A model generated the notes under the pieces. That model worked only from the letters and a program-made list of their open reading frames with translations. It was not told the origin of the DNA and searched no databases. Both the position numbers and the translations under genes were made by a program. Positions 27,083 through 36,188 of a stretch of 64,000 nucleotides of DNA are shown here, piece after piece; positions within the stretch are counted from its first letter, which is position 1; each line of letters starts with the position of its first letter. This DNA comes from Phocaeicola vulgatus (GTDB taxonomy: Bacteria > Bacteroidota > Bacteroidia > Bacteroidales > Tannerellaceae), in the NCBI GenBank assembly GCA_022009975.1, contig CP091733.1, positions 1,973,001-2,037,000 of the forward strand, read 5' to 3'.

Positions 27083-27686
27083 ATAACAGAGATGCGGGGT
27101 AAAATAAAAAAAGAGCGGATTAAATTCGCTGTTCCAACGGTGATTCAGAGTAATCGAAAAAATTCGATTATCTGAATCTTAGTTAATAACCATTAGAAAC
27201 AGCCATTAAACCACTCACTTCTAAAGAAGATTCAAACTCCCTAAATAAAAACTTAAAACCTAAAAACACTATGAACTACAAACCTACTAACAATACTTAC
27301 CTACTAAAAACTTATTTGAATCTTCTTAACCTTTTTATCTACATATAAACCTAAACCTTTTGTCTCGATTTAATTGTATGCTTCAATCACTTGAAACATG
27401 CGCCAAACATTTTATTTTCTCGGCTTATGCCGGGTGAAATGTTTCACGACGCAAAAGTAACCATAACTTCGAATATATCAATAGAATGAACCAACAAAAT
27501 TCATTCAATTGACATTTTTTTGATATATATCAGAAATATCCGTTCATTTTATCATTTTAATAGTTTTCAAATAGAGGGCGAAGTCATTCATGCAGTTCTA
27601 TATATCATACTATCTGTCCATCCTTATAAAGAAAGTCAAAAGGAAAGCAGATTATAAAAGCAAGGGAGTTATAGCAGAGGGAAAAA
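27083..27686. other. Intergenic region with 13-bp inverted repeat and 25-codon micro-ORF
   Basis: About 600 AT-rich bases without an ordinary gene. AAGAAGATTCAAA (27224-27236) and TTTGAATCTTCTT (27315-27327) are a perfect 13-bp inverted repeat. Within and across it runs a plus-strand micro-ORF, 27271-27348, MNYKPTNNTYLLKTYLNLL then NLFIYI and TAA. A further imperfect dyad near 27405-27450 (GAAACATGCG; CCGGGTGAAATGTTTC) may be a terminator. Translation of the micro-ORF is speculative. Confidence 0.4.
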
Positions 27687-28263
27687 TTAAATATTTATCT
27701 CTTCGACAGAGACAATGCCATTCATCATGGCATAAAAAGTCAAACCGGAAACGGTCTTTATTCCTAATTTGGCAGTGATGTTTTTCCGATGGGTAAGGAC
27801 CGTATTCAGACTAATACTCAGATGGTCGGCTATCTCTTTATTGGTATAACCCTTTACAATCTGCTGCAACACATTGATTTCCCTTTCGGACAAGCCTTTC
27901 CCTTTCTCCGTTTGCGTAGCTACCGCATCATCCGTAGAAAACCAATGCTCCAATTGGTCTATCATCTGTTCCAATGGTTGTTTTGTTGAAATCATATTGG
28001 TAGGCAGAGACAGGCTCTCCGCATTAGCCTGAAGAATCATCGTCCGGCTGCGTCTGGGCAAGAAATAATCGAGATGCAAGATAAATGTATCCGTATCCGT
28101 AAGATAATGGGAAAACGAATCATTTTGCTGTTTGGGGAACCTCCTTGAATGAGGTCAAATGGCAAACCTCAACTTCCGGGAAATAATTGTCGAAAAGGGA
28201 TTGTAACCCTAAGAACAACAAGGTGTCAGGCAATACAACTGCAATCTTTTTATTCGAGCGCAT
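27687..28263 (-). CDS. LuxR-type transcriptional regulator, frameshifted
   Basis: About 191 aa. The N-terminal 46 residues (MRSNKKIAVVLPDTLLFLGLQSLF) resemble a degenerate receiver-like start without a clear phospho-acceptor aspartate. The C-terminal 65 residues are a LuxR HTH: LSEREINVLQQIVKGYTNKEIADHLSISLNTVLTHRKNITAKLGIKTV. The frame breaks at the T run 28123-28126; removing one base joins PQTANDSFSHYLTDTDTF and gives exactly 192 codons. It starts 5 bases after the hemerythrin-like gene stop, so it closes the operon and is a candidate for its regulator. Confidence 0.8.
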
Positions 28264-28268
28264 TAGAC

Positions 28269-28976
28269 TTATTCTGTTATCTGGTTGGTTTTTTCCATCT
28301 TTTGAACCATCTGCCTTAAGATACGTTCTCGAATCCGATTATGCTGCTTGATATCTTTCTCCAAAGTCGTGATGGCAAATAAAACAGCATAACAGAGGTT
28401 CTCGTTATAGTCCCCAGATAAATGCTTAATCATAATACTTTTCAAATCAGCCAACAACGCTTCCGTATTGTCATCCTCCTTACGGTTCTTTCCCTCAGCT
28501 ATTTCCAAGCACGGACGATTCCCCTCTTCCGTAATCGTAGAAAGGCAATAAGGAAACCACACTTGTTCATCATATTGGATTTGGGAGGTCAATCGCTCTT
28601 TGAAATTATGGAAGAACTTGCCTATCAACTTCAACGTATGATTGTCGGAGGTACTGTGTTGGATAAACAGGTCTAAGTGACGGGAAACATTAGGGATCTG
28701 GTAACGCAAATAGTATTGGTTAGTCTTGTTCAGATAGTCAACAATCAGGGAAAGATGGAAAGCTTTCAATCGCTTTTCAGGGAAATACTCTTCATTCAAA
28801 AAAGTATTGATGATAATCAAAACGAAGTCTGCATCCAATCCATATTCATGACAGACCTCACGCACAGATTTGTCTTTCAAACCCAAGCGTATACCCAATC
28901 TATTGATAACAGGAATGAGTGAAGTGTGTGCTTCCACCACTTCACTCATTGACATATTGGATTGTATCAAAGACAT
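28269..28976 (-). CDS. Hemerythrin/ScdA-like (YtfE-type) protein
   Basis: 235 aa, intact. Residues about 8-60 resemble the ScdA/YtfE N-terminal domain (MSEVVEAHTSLIPVINRLGIRLGLKDKSVREVCHEYGLDADFVLIIINTFL) but lack its cysteines. The rest is a four-helix bundle with hemerythrin-like phrases: YLRYQIPNVSRHLDLFIQH, HNFKERLTSQIQYDEQVWFPY and KDIKQHNRIRERILRQMV. Several of the expected iron-binding His/Glu positions are present and some are changed, so di-iron binding is uncertain. YtfE/ScdA proteins act in iron-sulfur repair and nitric oxide stress. Beside a LuxR gene it may instead be a redox or iron sensor. The stop of the isomerase gene is 1 base upstream. Confidence 0.75.
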   Translation of the reverse strand: MSLIQSNMSMSEVVEAHTSLIPVINRLGIRLGLKDKSVREVCHEYGLDADFVLIIINTFLNEEYFPEKRLKAFHLSLIVDYLNKTNQYYLRYQIPNVSRHLDLFIQHSTSDNHTLKLIGKFFHNFKERLTSQIQYDEQVWFPYCLSTITEEGNRPCLEIAEGKNRKEDDNTEALLADLKSIMIKHLSGDYNENLCYAVLFAITTLEKDIKQHNRIRERILRQMVQKMEKTNQITE

Positions 28977-28977
28977 A

Positions 28978-29928
28978 TTAAGCCTCTTCCCATTGTTTAC
29001 GAATCAGGTTCAAAGCATTCACGACAGCAGCTTTGCGGTCTTCGCTTTGGCAACCACATTCAAAGCTGATATACTTATTGTATCCAATAACTTTCAAGCC
29101 TTTGAATCCGTCCACATAGTTATCAGCATCACCATCTTCGCCCGGCATACTACGACGCTTCAAGCTGGCAATATGCACATGCTGCAAGTATTGACCTGCA
29201 GAGATGAATGCTCCCATACATGAATTTTCTTCCGACATGTGCCAGAAGTCACCCATACAACGGACACCCGGATTATTGATATCGCGGCACAAAGCAGCAG
29301 CATCACCTACTTGACGCAAATAGAATGCTTCTCTTCTGTTCAATGGTTCAAATATCACGGTCGTTCCATGTTCGTGGGCAAAGTTACCCATTTCATTATA
29401 CTGCTCGCACAAGAAATCACGTGTTTCCTGAGTATGAGGCATAACCGGTTTTTGGTGGTTGAACGCAGGCACGATAATCACACCTGTGGATTCCAATTCA
29501 CCTGCAGCAACAATGATTTCTTTCATCGTATCCATACACTGCTTACGCACTGCCGGATCTGTAGAAAGGATAAAGCCCTTGAAGCCTGCACAAATAGCAG
29601 AAATCTTGATATTCCTACCAGACAATGCCTCTTTGAACTCTTTCACACGGTCGCCCAAACCTCTACCGCCTGGTTCCAAACCAACAACTCCGTTCTGCTC
29701 CATGAAATCAAGCTTTTCAGCCAACGTTTCACCCGGTGCCACGCCCTCTTGCAAACAGAGGTTCAACTGGGCTGCTGGAGAATAAGGAATGCCCGTAAGT
29801 TTAGCAGCAGTTTCTGCCGTTCCTTCAGCAGTTGGATTGCCAGCACAAGAAGCAATGGCTGAACTTCCGACAGCCATTGCCGCTCCCGACAAACCCACTT
29901 TTAAGAAATTTCTTCTATTTAGAGTCAT
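28978..29928 (-). CDS. Tat-exported lipoprotein, xylose-isomerase-like TIM barrel (sugar isomerase/lyase family)
   Basis: 316 aa. The N-terminus has a twin-arginine motif (NRRNFLKVGLSGAAMA) and a lipobox (AIASCAGN), so it should be a folded, metal-loaded enzyme exported to the periplasmic side and lipid-anchored. The barrel is of the AP-endonuclease-2/sugar isomerase-epimerase type, with metal ligands plausible in VIFEPLN, GDFWHM, HVHIAS and FECGC. It lies 5 bases after the Gfo/Idh gene. Related pairs of secreted Gfo/Idh oxidoreductases and TIM-barrel proteins act on 3-keto sugars in Bacteroides. The substrate here is not known. Confidence 0.85.
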   Translation of the reverse strand: MTLNRRNFLKVGLSGAAMAVGSSAIASCAGNPTAEGTAETAAKLTGIPYSPAAQLNLCLQEGVAPGETLAEKLDFMEQNGVVGLEPGGRGLGDRVKEFKEALSGRNIKISAICAGFKGFILSTDPAVRKQCMDTMKEIIVAAGELESTGVIIVPAFNHQKPVMPHTQETRDFLCEQYNEMGNFAHEHGTTVIFEPLNRREAFYLRQVGDAAALCRDINNPGVRCMGDFWHMSEENSCMGAFISAGQYLQHVHIASLKRRSMPGEDGDADNYVDGFKGLKVIGYNKYISFECGCQSEDRKAAVVNALNLIRKQWEEA

Positions 29929-29933
29929 ACGAA

Positions 29934-31317
29934 TTATTTTTTATCAACAGGCTTGCCTGGAACAGGAACTACGAATCCGCTCATATCCATCTTGCCCAAG
30001 TTCAAATCTTTCGGAGTATAATCCAATGGATCAGCAGTCATGCCATCCCAAGTTGTTTCAGCTCCAGTGTATGCAGATTGACGCCCCATGATAGCAGCCA
30101 TGTTCGCAACTGCTGTTTCAGAAGCTTGTTCAATCAACTTGCCAGCACGGATTGTATTAATCCAGTTAACATGTTCCAATACGTATGGGTTGGTTTGCTG
30201 GTGTTCTGTTTTTTCTTTTTCTCCATCATATTTCCAAAGCACATTGCCTGCCAAGTCTTTGATTTCCATTGTTGAACTATTCCAAGAACCCTTAGTACCC
30301 TGGATGAACTCGCTAACGTTCGTAGCACAACCATCAATCTGACGACACATACTGTGCAAGTGGATACCATTTTCCATTGTGAAGTCAACACTGAAGTTAT
30401 CGTACTGATCACCTGTCAAACGACGCTGGCGAGAACCAAAACCTACAGCCTTAACTGGTTTCAAACCAGAGAACCAAGTAAAGACATCAATGTTATGAAC
30501 GTGCTGTTCTACGATATGGTCACCGGACAACCATTTCCAGTTAACCCAGTCCTTAATCATCCATTCGCAATCAGTCCAACCTGCTTGACGTTCACGATAC
30601 CACAACATTGACTGGTTCCAATAAACGATACCGCCAGTGATTTCACCAATCATACCTTCCATTACTTTCTTGTATGATTCAACGTAAGAACGTTGGTGGT
30701 GACGCTGAGTACCTGTTACCACGCACAAGTTCTTAGCTTGAGCCTGTTTAGCTGTAGCCATGATTGTACGATAACCTACCGGGTCAACGCAAATAGGTTT
30801 CCAAGAAGCAGTGTTTGTTCTTTTCAACTGCATATTGGAAATGGATTGGACGGAACAATGGAGGAGTGGCAACAATAACAACATCCACACCACTGTCAAT
30901 CAATTGTTTGTATGCTTCCAAACCTACGAAACGTTTGTCAGCTGGAATATCTATATTCTTTTCACTCTTCAATTTGTCAGCCAAAGCGTCTACTCTTTCC
31001 TGGAAAGTATCAGCCAAAGCTGTGATAGTTACACCGTTTGCAGCATCCAAAAAGTTAAATGCAGCACCAGAACCACGTCCACCACAACCAATGACACCGG
31101 CTTTCAACTCTTTACCGTCAGTTGCCTTATCTGGCAATTCAGGAATATAATAAGTACCCGGTTCCTTCAATGGCTTGTTGGCACCTGCCTGTGCTTCACC
31201 ACCTGCGCAAGATGTTAATACTGTTGCGGCTGAACCACCACCGATTGCGCTCAATGCGCCGGCCATAGCTGAACTCTTCAAAAATGACCTTCTGCTTATA
31301 CCATTACCCTTTTTCAT
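29934..31317 (-). CDS. Tat-exported lipoprotein Gfo/Idh/MocA oxidoreductase, frameshifted
   Basis: About 460 aa. Twin-arginine signal ISRRSFLKSSAMAGALSA and lipobox VLTSCAGG. The Rossmann motif is AGVIGCGGRGSGAAFNF, followed by VDVVIVATPP. The frame breaks at 30798-30800 just where the conserved EKP motif should be: observed FLET, while adding two A gives FLEKPICVDPVGY. The C-terminal domain continues with GTQRHHQRSY and GDHIVEQHVHNIDVF. Such secreted proteins hold NAD(H) tightly and oxidise or reduce sugars without releasing it. Position between the cytochrome fusion and the TIM barrel suggests a periplasmic sugar redox path. Confidence 0.88.
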
Positions 31318-31357
31318 AATACTTGTTTTAATTTGTCAGCAATATATGTTTTTTTAA

Positions 31358-32909
31358 TTATTTATTATAGTCACACACCACGCGGAATCCAATACCTTTG
31401 ATATCAGAATACCACCATATACTCTTCGGCTGCTGCGGGTCTGTCTTCAACCAAGCCGCATGTTCCGTATGAGCACGCGCCGCACAACGAAGATCTGCCG
31501 CATCGGAAGTATAGTTACCACCTCTGACAACCCACTCTTCTCCTTCTGTCACAAGAGGATCTGTAGCGTTTGCTGTCTTCTTGTAGGCTTCCGGATCGTA
31601 TTTGTCTGCACAATATTCGAGAACGTTACCCAACATATTCTTCAAGCCAAATGGATTCGCTTTGACAGAAACAGGTTCTTGTGTCCTGTTCTGGCTGTTC
31701 TTCGCATAAATAACATAAGAGCTGATGCTGTCTGTTTGGCAGCAAAGAACTTACGCATGAATCCTTGATCCGAGAAATCTTTTGGATTACCTTCAAAGAA
31801 ATACGGAGTCTCTTTTCCACCACGGGCTGCATATTCCCATTCTGCTTCAGTCGGAAGGCGGTATTTCTTACCTGTCTTCATAGAAAGCCATTGACAGAAG
31901 GTCTCAGCTGCATAGTGTGTCATGGTGATAGCTGGACGGTCTCCGCTTCCCCAGCCTTGGTCTGGGAAACCAAATGGAGGCGTCGGTCCTGAAATAGCAT
32001 CCACATCAGGATTACTATTGTTGGCATATACTTGTTCAGGAGAAGTACGGCCTTCACTCATGGTGTTAGCAAAGAAAGCCCAATACTGGTCCCAAGTCAC
32101 TTCCACTTCCGACATAAAGAACGGGCTGACCGTTACTTCGTGCAAGGTCTCGTCCGCATTGCGGAATGGCTCATTCTCCGGACTACCCATTTCAAACTTA
32201 CCTCCAGGGATGGCAACCATGTTAAAGGAAACCATCGTACCCGGTATCTGCTCGGTGTAATTCTCAAACGAAGTTACCGGAGTGGCAGTTTAAAGAACAA
32301 GCTGGTATCTACCGGAGCACTCGAAGAAGAAGCTCCCGGAATACCTGTCATCTTGGCATGAGCGTAGTTGGGATTATAATGTCCTGCATCCAAGTGGCAA
32401 CTGATACATTGCAAATCCAACTTTTTCTCGTTCTCATCATAATAAAGGTGAGCTGTCACACCGTCACTGGTGATGCCTTCCGGGAATAGGTTCTGATGGC
32501 ACTCCTTACAAGATTCATTCGGAATATACTTGACTGCATGCTCCAATTCCGACTTTAAATCCCAATCAAAATCGGCACTGTCTTTCGTCATATAAGACCA
32601 TGCATCTTTCAATCCCAACTTCATTTTTGCCGTATAATGATCCCATGTTTGAGACTGCGGAGGGAGGTGGCAAGCGACACAATGCGTCTTGACACCGCTT
32701 CCATTGTTGACATGCTTGGACAATTTCCAACTATCGTAAACATGAGGATGCACGTGACACATCATACATGAATCGTCTGAAGAGAAATAGACTGCTGTTT
32801 GGTACACGCCTGCCATCAAGCCGGCACCAAGTCCCAAGCCTACTAATAATACAAAGGGCTTGCTTTTAAAAAAACTCCGTTTCTTTTCCGAATTCGAATT
32901 ATGACTCAT
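31358..32909 (-). CDS. Tetraheme NapC/NrfH-type cytochrome c fused to a SUMF1-fold domain, two frameshifts
   Basis: Three open pieces join to one 517-aa protein by adding one A at 32289-32291 and one at 31735-31737 (1552 + 2 bases = exactly 518 codons). Residues 1-45 carry a single membrane anchor (PFVLLVGLGLGAGLMAGVY). Four heme motifs follow: CMMCH, CVACH, CKECH, CISCH, the number and spacing of NapC/NrfH quinol dehydrogenases. From about residue 225 the chain is a SUMF1/formylglycine-generating-enzyme fold: MVAIPGGKFEMGSPENEPF, YRLPTEAEWEYAARGG, NMLGNVLEYCAD, VVRGGNY, GFRVVCDYNK. The two catalytic FGE cysteines are absent. It probably exposes the SUMF1 domain in the periplasm and moves electrons from or to quinones, perhaps for the next gene product. 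Confidence 0.82.
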
Positions 32910-33136
32910 TTTTCCGTTCGTGTTAAATGGTATTTTTGTTAAGTCGTCAGCTGCTCCCTATTGGTTGACCAGCAAAACACAAAACTTGCGATAAAATTAA
33001 TATTAATATTTAATAATTGCGCATCATCTATCATGCTTTAACAAAAAATAACCAATATCGTTATAAAATCTACATAATCAAATGCTGAATGAACCGCATT
33101 GAAACATCCTGTTATTTCATTGTGTTCAAATTTGCG

Positions 33137-33168
33137 CAAAGATAAGTAACAAAATAAAAAAAGTCAAA
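33137..33168 (-). promoter_or_regulatory. Promoter of the cytochrome-SUMF1 / Gfo-Idh operon
   Basis: On the minus strand TTTG (33168-33165), 20 bases, then TATCTTTG (33144-33137), a good match to Bacteroidetes promoter boxes. This leaves an untranslated leader of about 220 bases. Between the divergent genes (32910-33421) there are also two direct copies of TAATATTGCA at 33181 and 33199, possible operator sites. Confidence 0.55.
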
Positions 33169-33272
33169 GAAAATCTTTGATAATATTGCAGGAATCTGTA
33201 ATATTGCAAGCGCAAAGTAATAATTCAGAACAATGACGGCATTCAACGCATATTACACATGGGCATTGATGG

Positions 33273-33284
33273 CCCCCCGGGGGG
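33273..33284. repeat. Perfect C6G6 palindrome
   Basis: CCCCCCGGGGGG in an otherwise AT-rich 512-base divergent gap before thrA. It may be a regulator site, a transcript feature or a chance tract. No more can be read from it. Confidence 0.5.
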
Positions 33285-33421
33285 TTAATATTCAAAACTA
33301 AAACAAAGGTGGTCTTGATTTACACAAGTCAAGGCGACCGGCACTTTTTCTACATTATTTATATCGAATCCGTGTTGGATTTTTATTATCATCATGTTCC
33401 ATAAATTACACCTGATATAAG

Positions 33422-35862
33422 ATGAAAGTATTAAAATTTGGGGGTACATCTGTTGGTACCGTTGAAAGCATATTAAATGTAAAAAAAAAATTGTTGAAGG
33501 AATAGACGAACCAGTCATCGTAGTTGTTTCTGCCTTAGGTGGATTAACTGATAAACTGTTGCAAACTTCTGCTTTGGCGGCTAACGGAGATATCGCATAC
33601 GAAAAGGAATTGTCTGGTATTATTGCACGTCATTTGGACGTTATAGAAGGGGTCATTCCCGACAAAGAGGTTCGCCGAAGTGTGCAAATCCGTGCAATGG
33701 GATTATTGGATGAATTAGGGAACATCTTTAGGGGCGTTTTCCTTATCAATGATTTGTCTCCCAAGACTTCGGATGCCATCGTCAGCTATGGGGAAAGGTT
33801 ATCCTCCCTTATCATATCCCATGTCATCCGTGATGCCCAATTATATGATTCCCGCAAATTCATAAAGACTGTCAAACAGTTCAACCGCCATATCGTGGAC
33901 TTTGAACTGACTAATCAATTGATAAAAGAGACATTCAGCGTGCTTCCTAAAGTTGCGTTGGTACCTGGATTTATCTCCAGCAGCAAAGACAATGGGGAAG
34001 TTACCAATTTGGGCAGAGGCGGTTCAGACTATACGGCTTCTATTTTGGCGACTGCTTTGGATGCTTCCATCTTGGAAATCTGGACGGACGTTGACGGCTT
34101 CATGACAGCCGACCCGCGTGTCATCAGCTCTGCATACGTCATCGACCGTCTTAGTTTCACCGAAGCAATGGAGCTATGCAACTTCGGTGCCAAAGTGATT
34201 TATCCGCCTACCATCTATCCGGTCTATCATAAGAACATACCTATCCGTATCCTGAATACGTTCAATCCTGAAGCTCCGGGCACCTACATTTCCCGAGAAA
34301 AAGAGAAAACGACAGGAAAGGCGTTGATCAAGGGTATCTCTTCCATCAACGATACCTGTTTGATTACCGTTCAAGGTTTGGGTATGGTCGGTGTCATTGG
34401 TGTCAACTACCGAATCTTCAAGACATTGGCAAAGAATGGCATCAGCGTATTCATGGTGGCTCAGGCAAGTTCCGAGAACAACACCACTTTTGCAGTCAAG
34501 AATGCAGATGCGGATTTGGCAGTGAAAGTGTTGGACGAAGAGTTTGCCATGGAACGTGGGCAAGGAGACATGAACGACACCGTGGCGGAGAAGGGGTTGG
34601 CTACTGTTGCCATCGTAGGCGAAAACATGAAGCATACGCCGGGCATCGCAGGAAAGTTGTTCGGGACATTGGGCAGTGCCGGTATCAGCGTGAAAGCTTG
34701 TTCGCAGGGTGCATCCGAGACAAACATCTCTTTCGTTATCCAGAAGGAGAATTTGCGGAAAGCGTTGAACTCCATCCACGACTCCTTTTTTCTATCCGAG
34801 TATAAAGTACTTAACTTGTTTGTGGCAGGCATAGGAACCGTCGGGAGCAACCTCTTGCAGCAAATCCGCTCACAACAGCCCAAATTGATGACTCAAAACG
34901 GATTGAAGCTCAATATCGTGGGCATTGCCAACTCTAAAAAGGCGGTATTCAACCGTGGGGGCATCCAATTGGACAATTACAAGCAAGAGTTACAGGAAGA
35001 AGGTATAGACAGTGACCCTGCCAAACTATGTGATCATATCTTGGACATGAACATATACAATGCCGTGTTTGTCGATTGCACCGCCAGTGAGGAGGTAGCG
35101 GCAATGTACCGTAAATTAATGGACAGCAATGTTTCGGTCGTGGCTGCCAACAAAGTGGCTGCCTCTTCCGCCTATGACAATTACCTGTTGCTAAAGGAGA
35201 CAGCCCGCCACCGTTGCATCAAGTTCTTGTTTGAGACGAATGTCGGGGCAGGACTGCCGATTATAAACACCATGAATGATTTAATCAACAGTGGTGACCA
35301 TATATTGAAATTGGAAGCTGTACTTTCCGGCACATTGAACTTCATCTTCAATACCATCAGTGCCGATATCCCTTTAAGCAAGGCGATTCGCATGGCAAGG
35401 GAGGCGGGTTATTCCGAACCGGATCCCCGCATCGACCTGAGCGGGAAAGACGTCATCCGCAAACTGGTGATATTGGCAAGGGAAGCGGGCTACCGTGTGG
35501 AGCAATCGGATGTCAAGAAAAAGCTTTTCATTCCTGACGAATACTTCTCTGGTTCATTGGAGGAGTTTTGGAAACGCATTCCTGAATTGGATGCCGATTT
35601 CGAGAAGGAACGTAAGGAAATCGAGGCAAAAGATATGCGGTTGAGGTTTGTTGCCAAAATGGAAAACGGGGAATGTGAAGTGGGTCTGAAAGCCGTAGAC
35701 AGTCATCACCCATTTTTCGAACTCGAAGGTAGCAACAACATCATCATGATTTCCACGGAAAGGTATCATGAGTATCCGATGATTATCAAAGGATATGGTG
35801 CAGGGGCAGATGTTACGGCAGCAGGTGTTTTTGCCGACATCATCTCTATCGCCAACATCTGA
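33422..35862 (+). CDS. thrA: Bifunctional aspartate kinase / homoserine dehydrogenase I, frameshift at A10
   Basis: Start MKVLKFGGTSVGTVESILNV is the aspartokinase lysine/ATP motif, but a run of ten A at 33481-33490 sends the frame to a stop. With eleven A the chain continues KIVEGIDEPVIVVVSALGGLTDK and runs to 35862, exactly 814 codons. Order: kinase (to about 290, with GRGGSDYTASILATAL and EIWTDVDGFMTADPR), ACT regulatory domains (about 310-455), homoserine dehydrogenase (about 465-813: FVAGIGTVGSNLL, AANKVAAS, LSGTLNFIFNTIS, GYSEPDPRIDLSGKDV). It makes homoserine for threonine and methionine synthesis. In many Bacteroidetes it heads a thr operon, but here trpS follows after a terminator. 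Confidence 0.92.
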
Positions 35863-35881
35863 AAAAAGAAAGGCAAAACAC

Positions 35882-35914
35882 GCCTTGCATTTTACTAATT
35901 CTGACATACCTCAA
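35882..35914. repeat. 33-bp dispersed repeat, copy 1 (after thrA)
   Basis: Matches 37392-37424 in 31 of 33 positions, same orientation. The core is CTAATTCTGACA. This copy is a single end; the other copy is one arm of an inverted-repeat element beside trpS. Confidence 0.7.
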
Positions 35915-35954
35915 GGGGCTGTATACAAACGAATGTTTGGGTGCAGCCCCTTTT
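35913..35954 (+). terminator. Terminator of thrA
   Basis: AAGGGGCTG (35913-35921) pairs with CAGCCCCTT (35944-35952), with CAAAC/GTTTG pairing inside the loop and TTTT at the end. The remainder of the 326-base gap to trpS is AT-rich and shows only the trpS promoter box. Confidence 0.85.
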
Positions 35955-36056
35955 AGCTATGCCTGTATTAGTAAAATATCACTCAACAGGCTTGCATTCT
36001 TGTGCTCCTGTACTATTTCTTATTTGCAAACCTGAGTAAAAACCAGATAAAGTTTG

Positions 36057-36064
36057 TACCTTTG
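36057..36064 (+). promoter_or_regulatory. -7 box (TAnnTTTG) before trpS
   Basis: TACCTTTG, 125 bases above the trpS ATG. A TTTG at 36023 is too far away for a standard -33 element, so the call rests on the -7 box only. Confidence 0.4.
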
Positions 36065-36188
36065 ACGCAATTTCAACAAAACAAGGCAAGTTGGGGTTAT
36101 TGGAGAAAGACCAATTTATCAAAACACTGCTGGAATAAACACTTAATTAGACAAACAGAGTCACTTCTGTTTCATAACAAATAAAGAT

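Noticed and set aside
31642..32235. Stand-alone formylglycine-generating enzyme for sulfatases
   Set aside because: The two catalytic cysteines are missing, no sulfatase gene is nearby, and the sequence reads through from the cytochrome after one correction.
33559..35862. ThrA starting at an internal TTG
   Set aside because: The true N-terminus with KFGGTSVGTVES is encoded upstream at 33422. The internal start would remove the ATP-binding motif.
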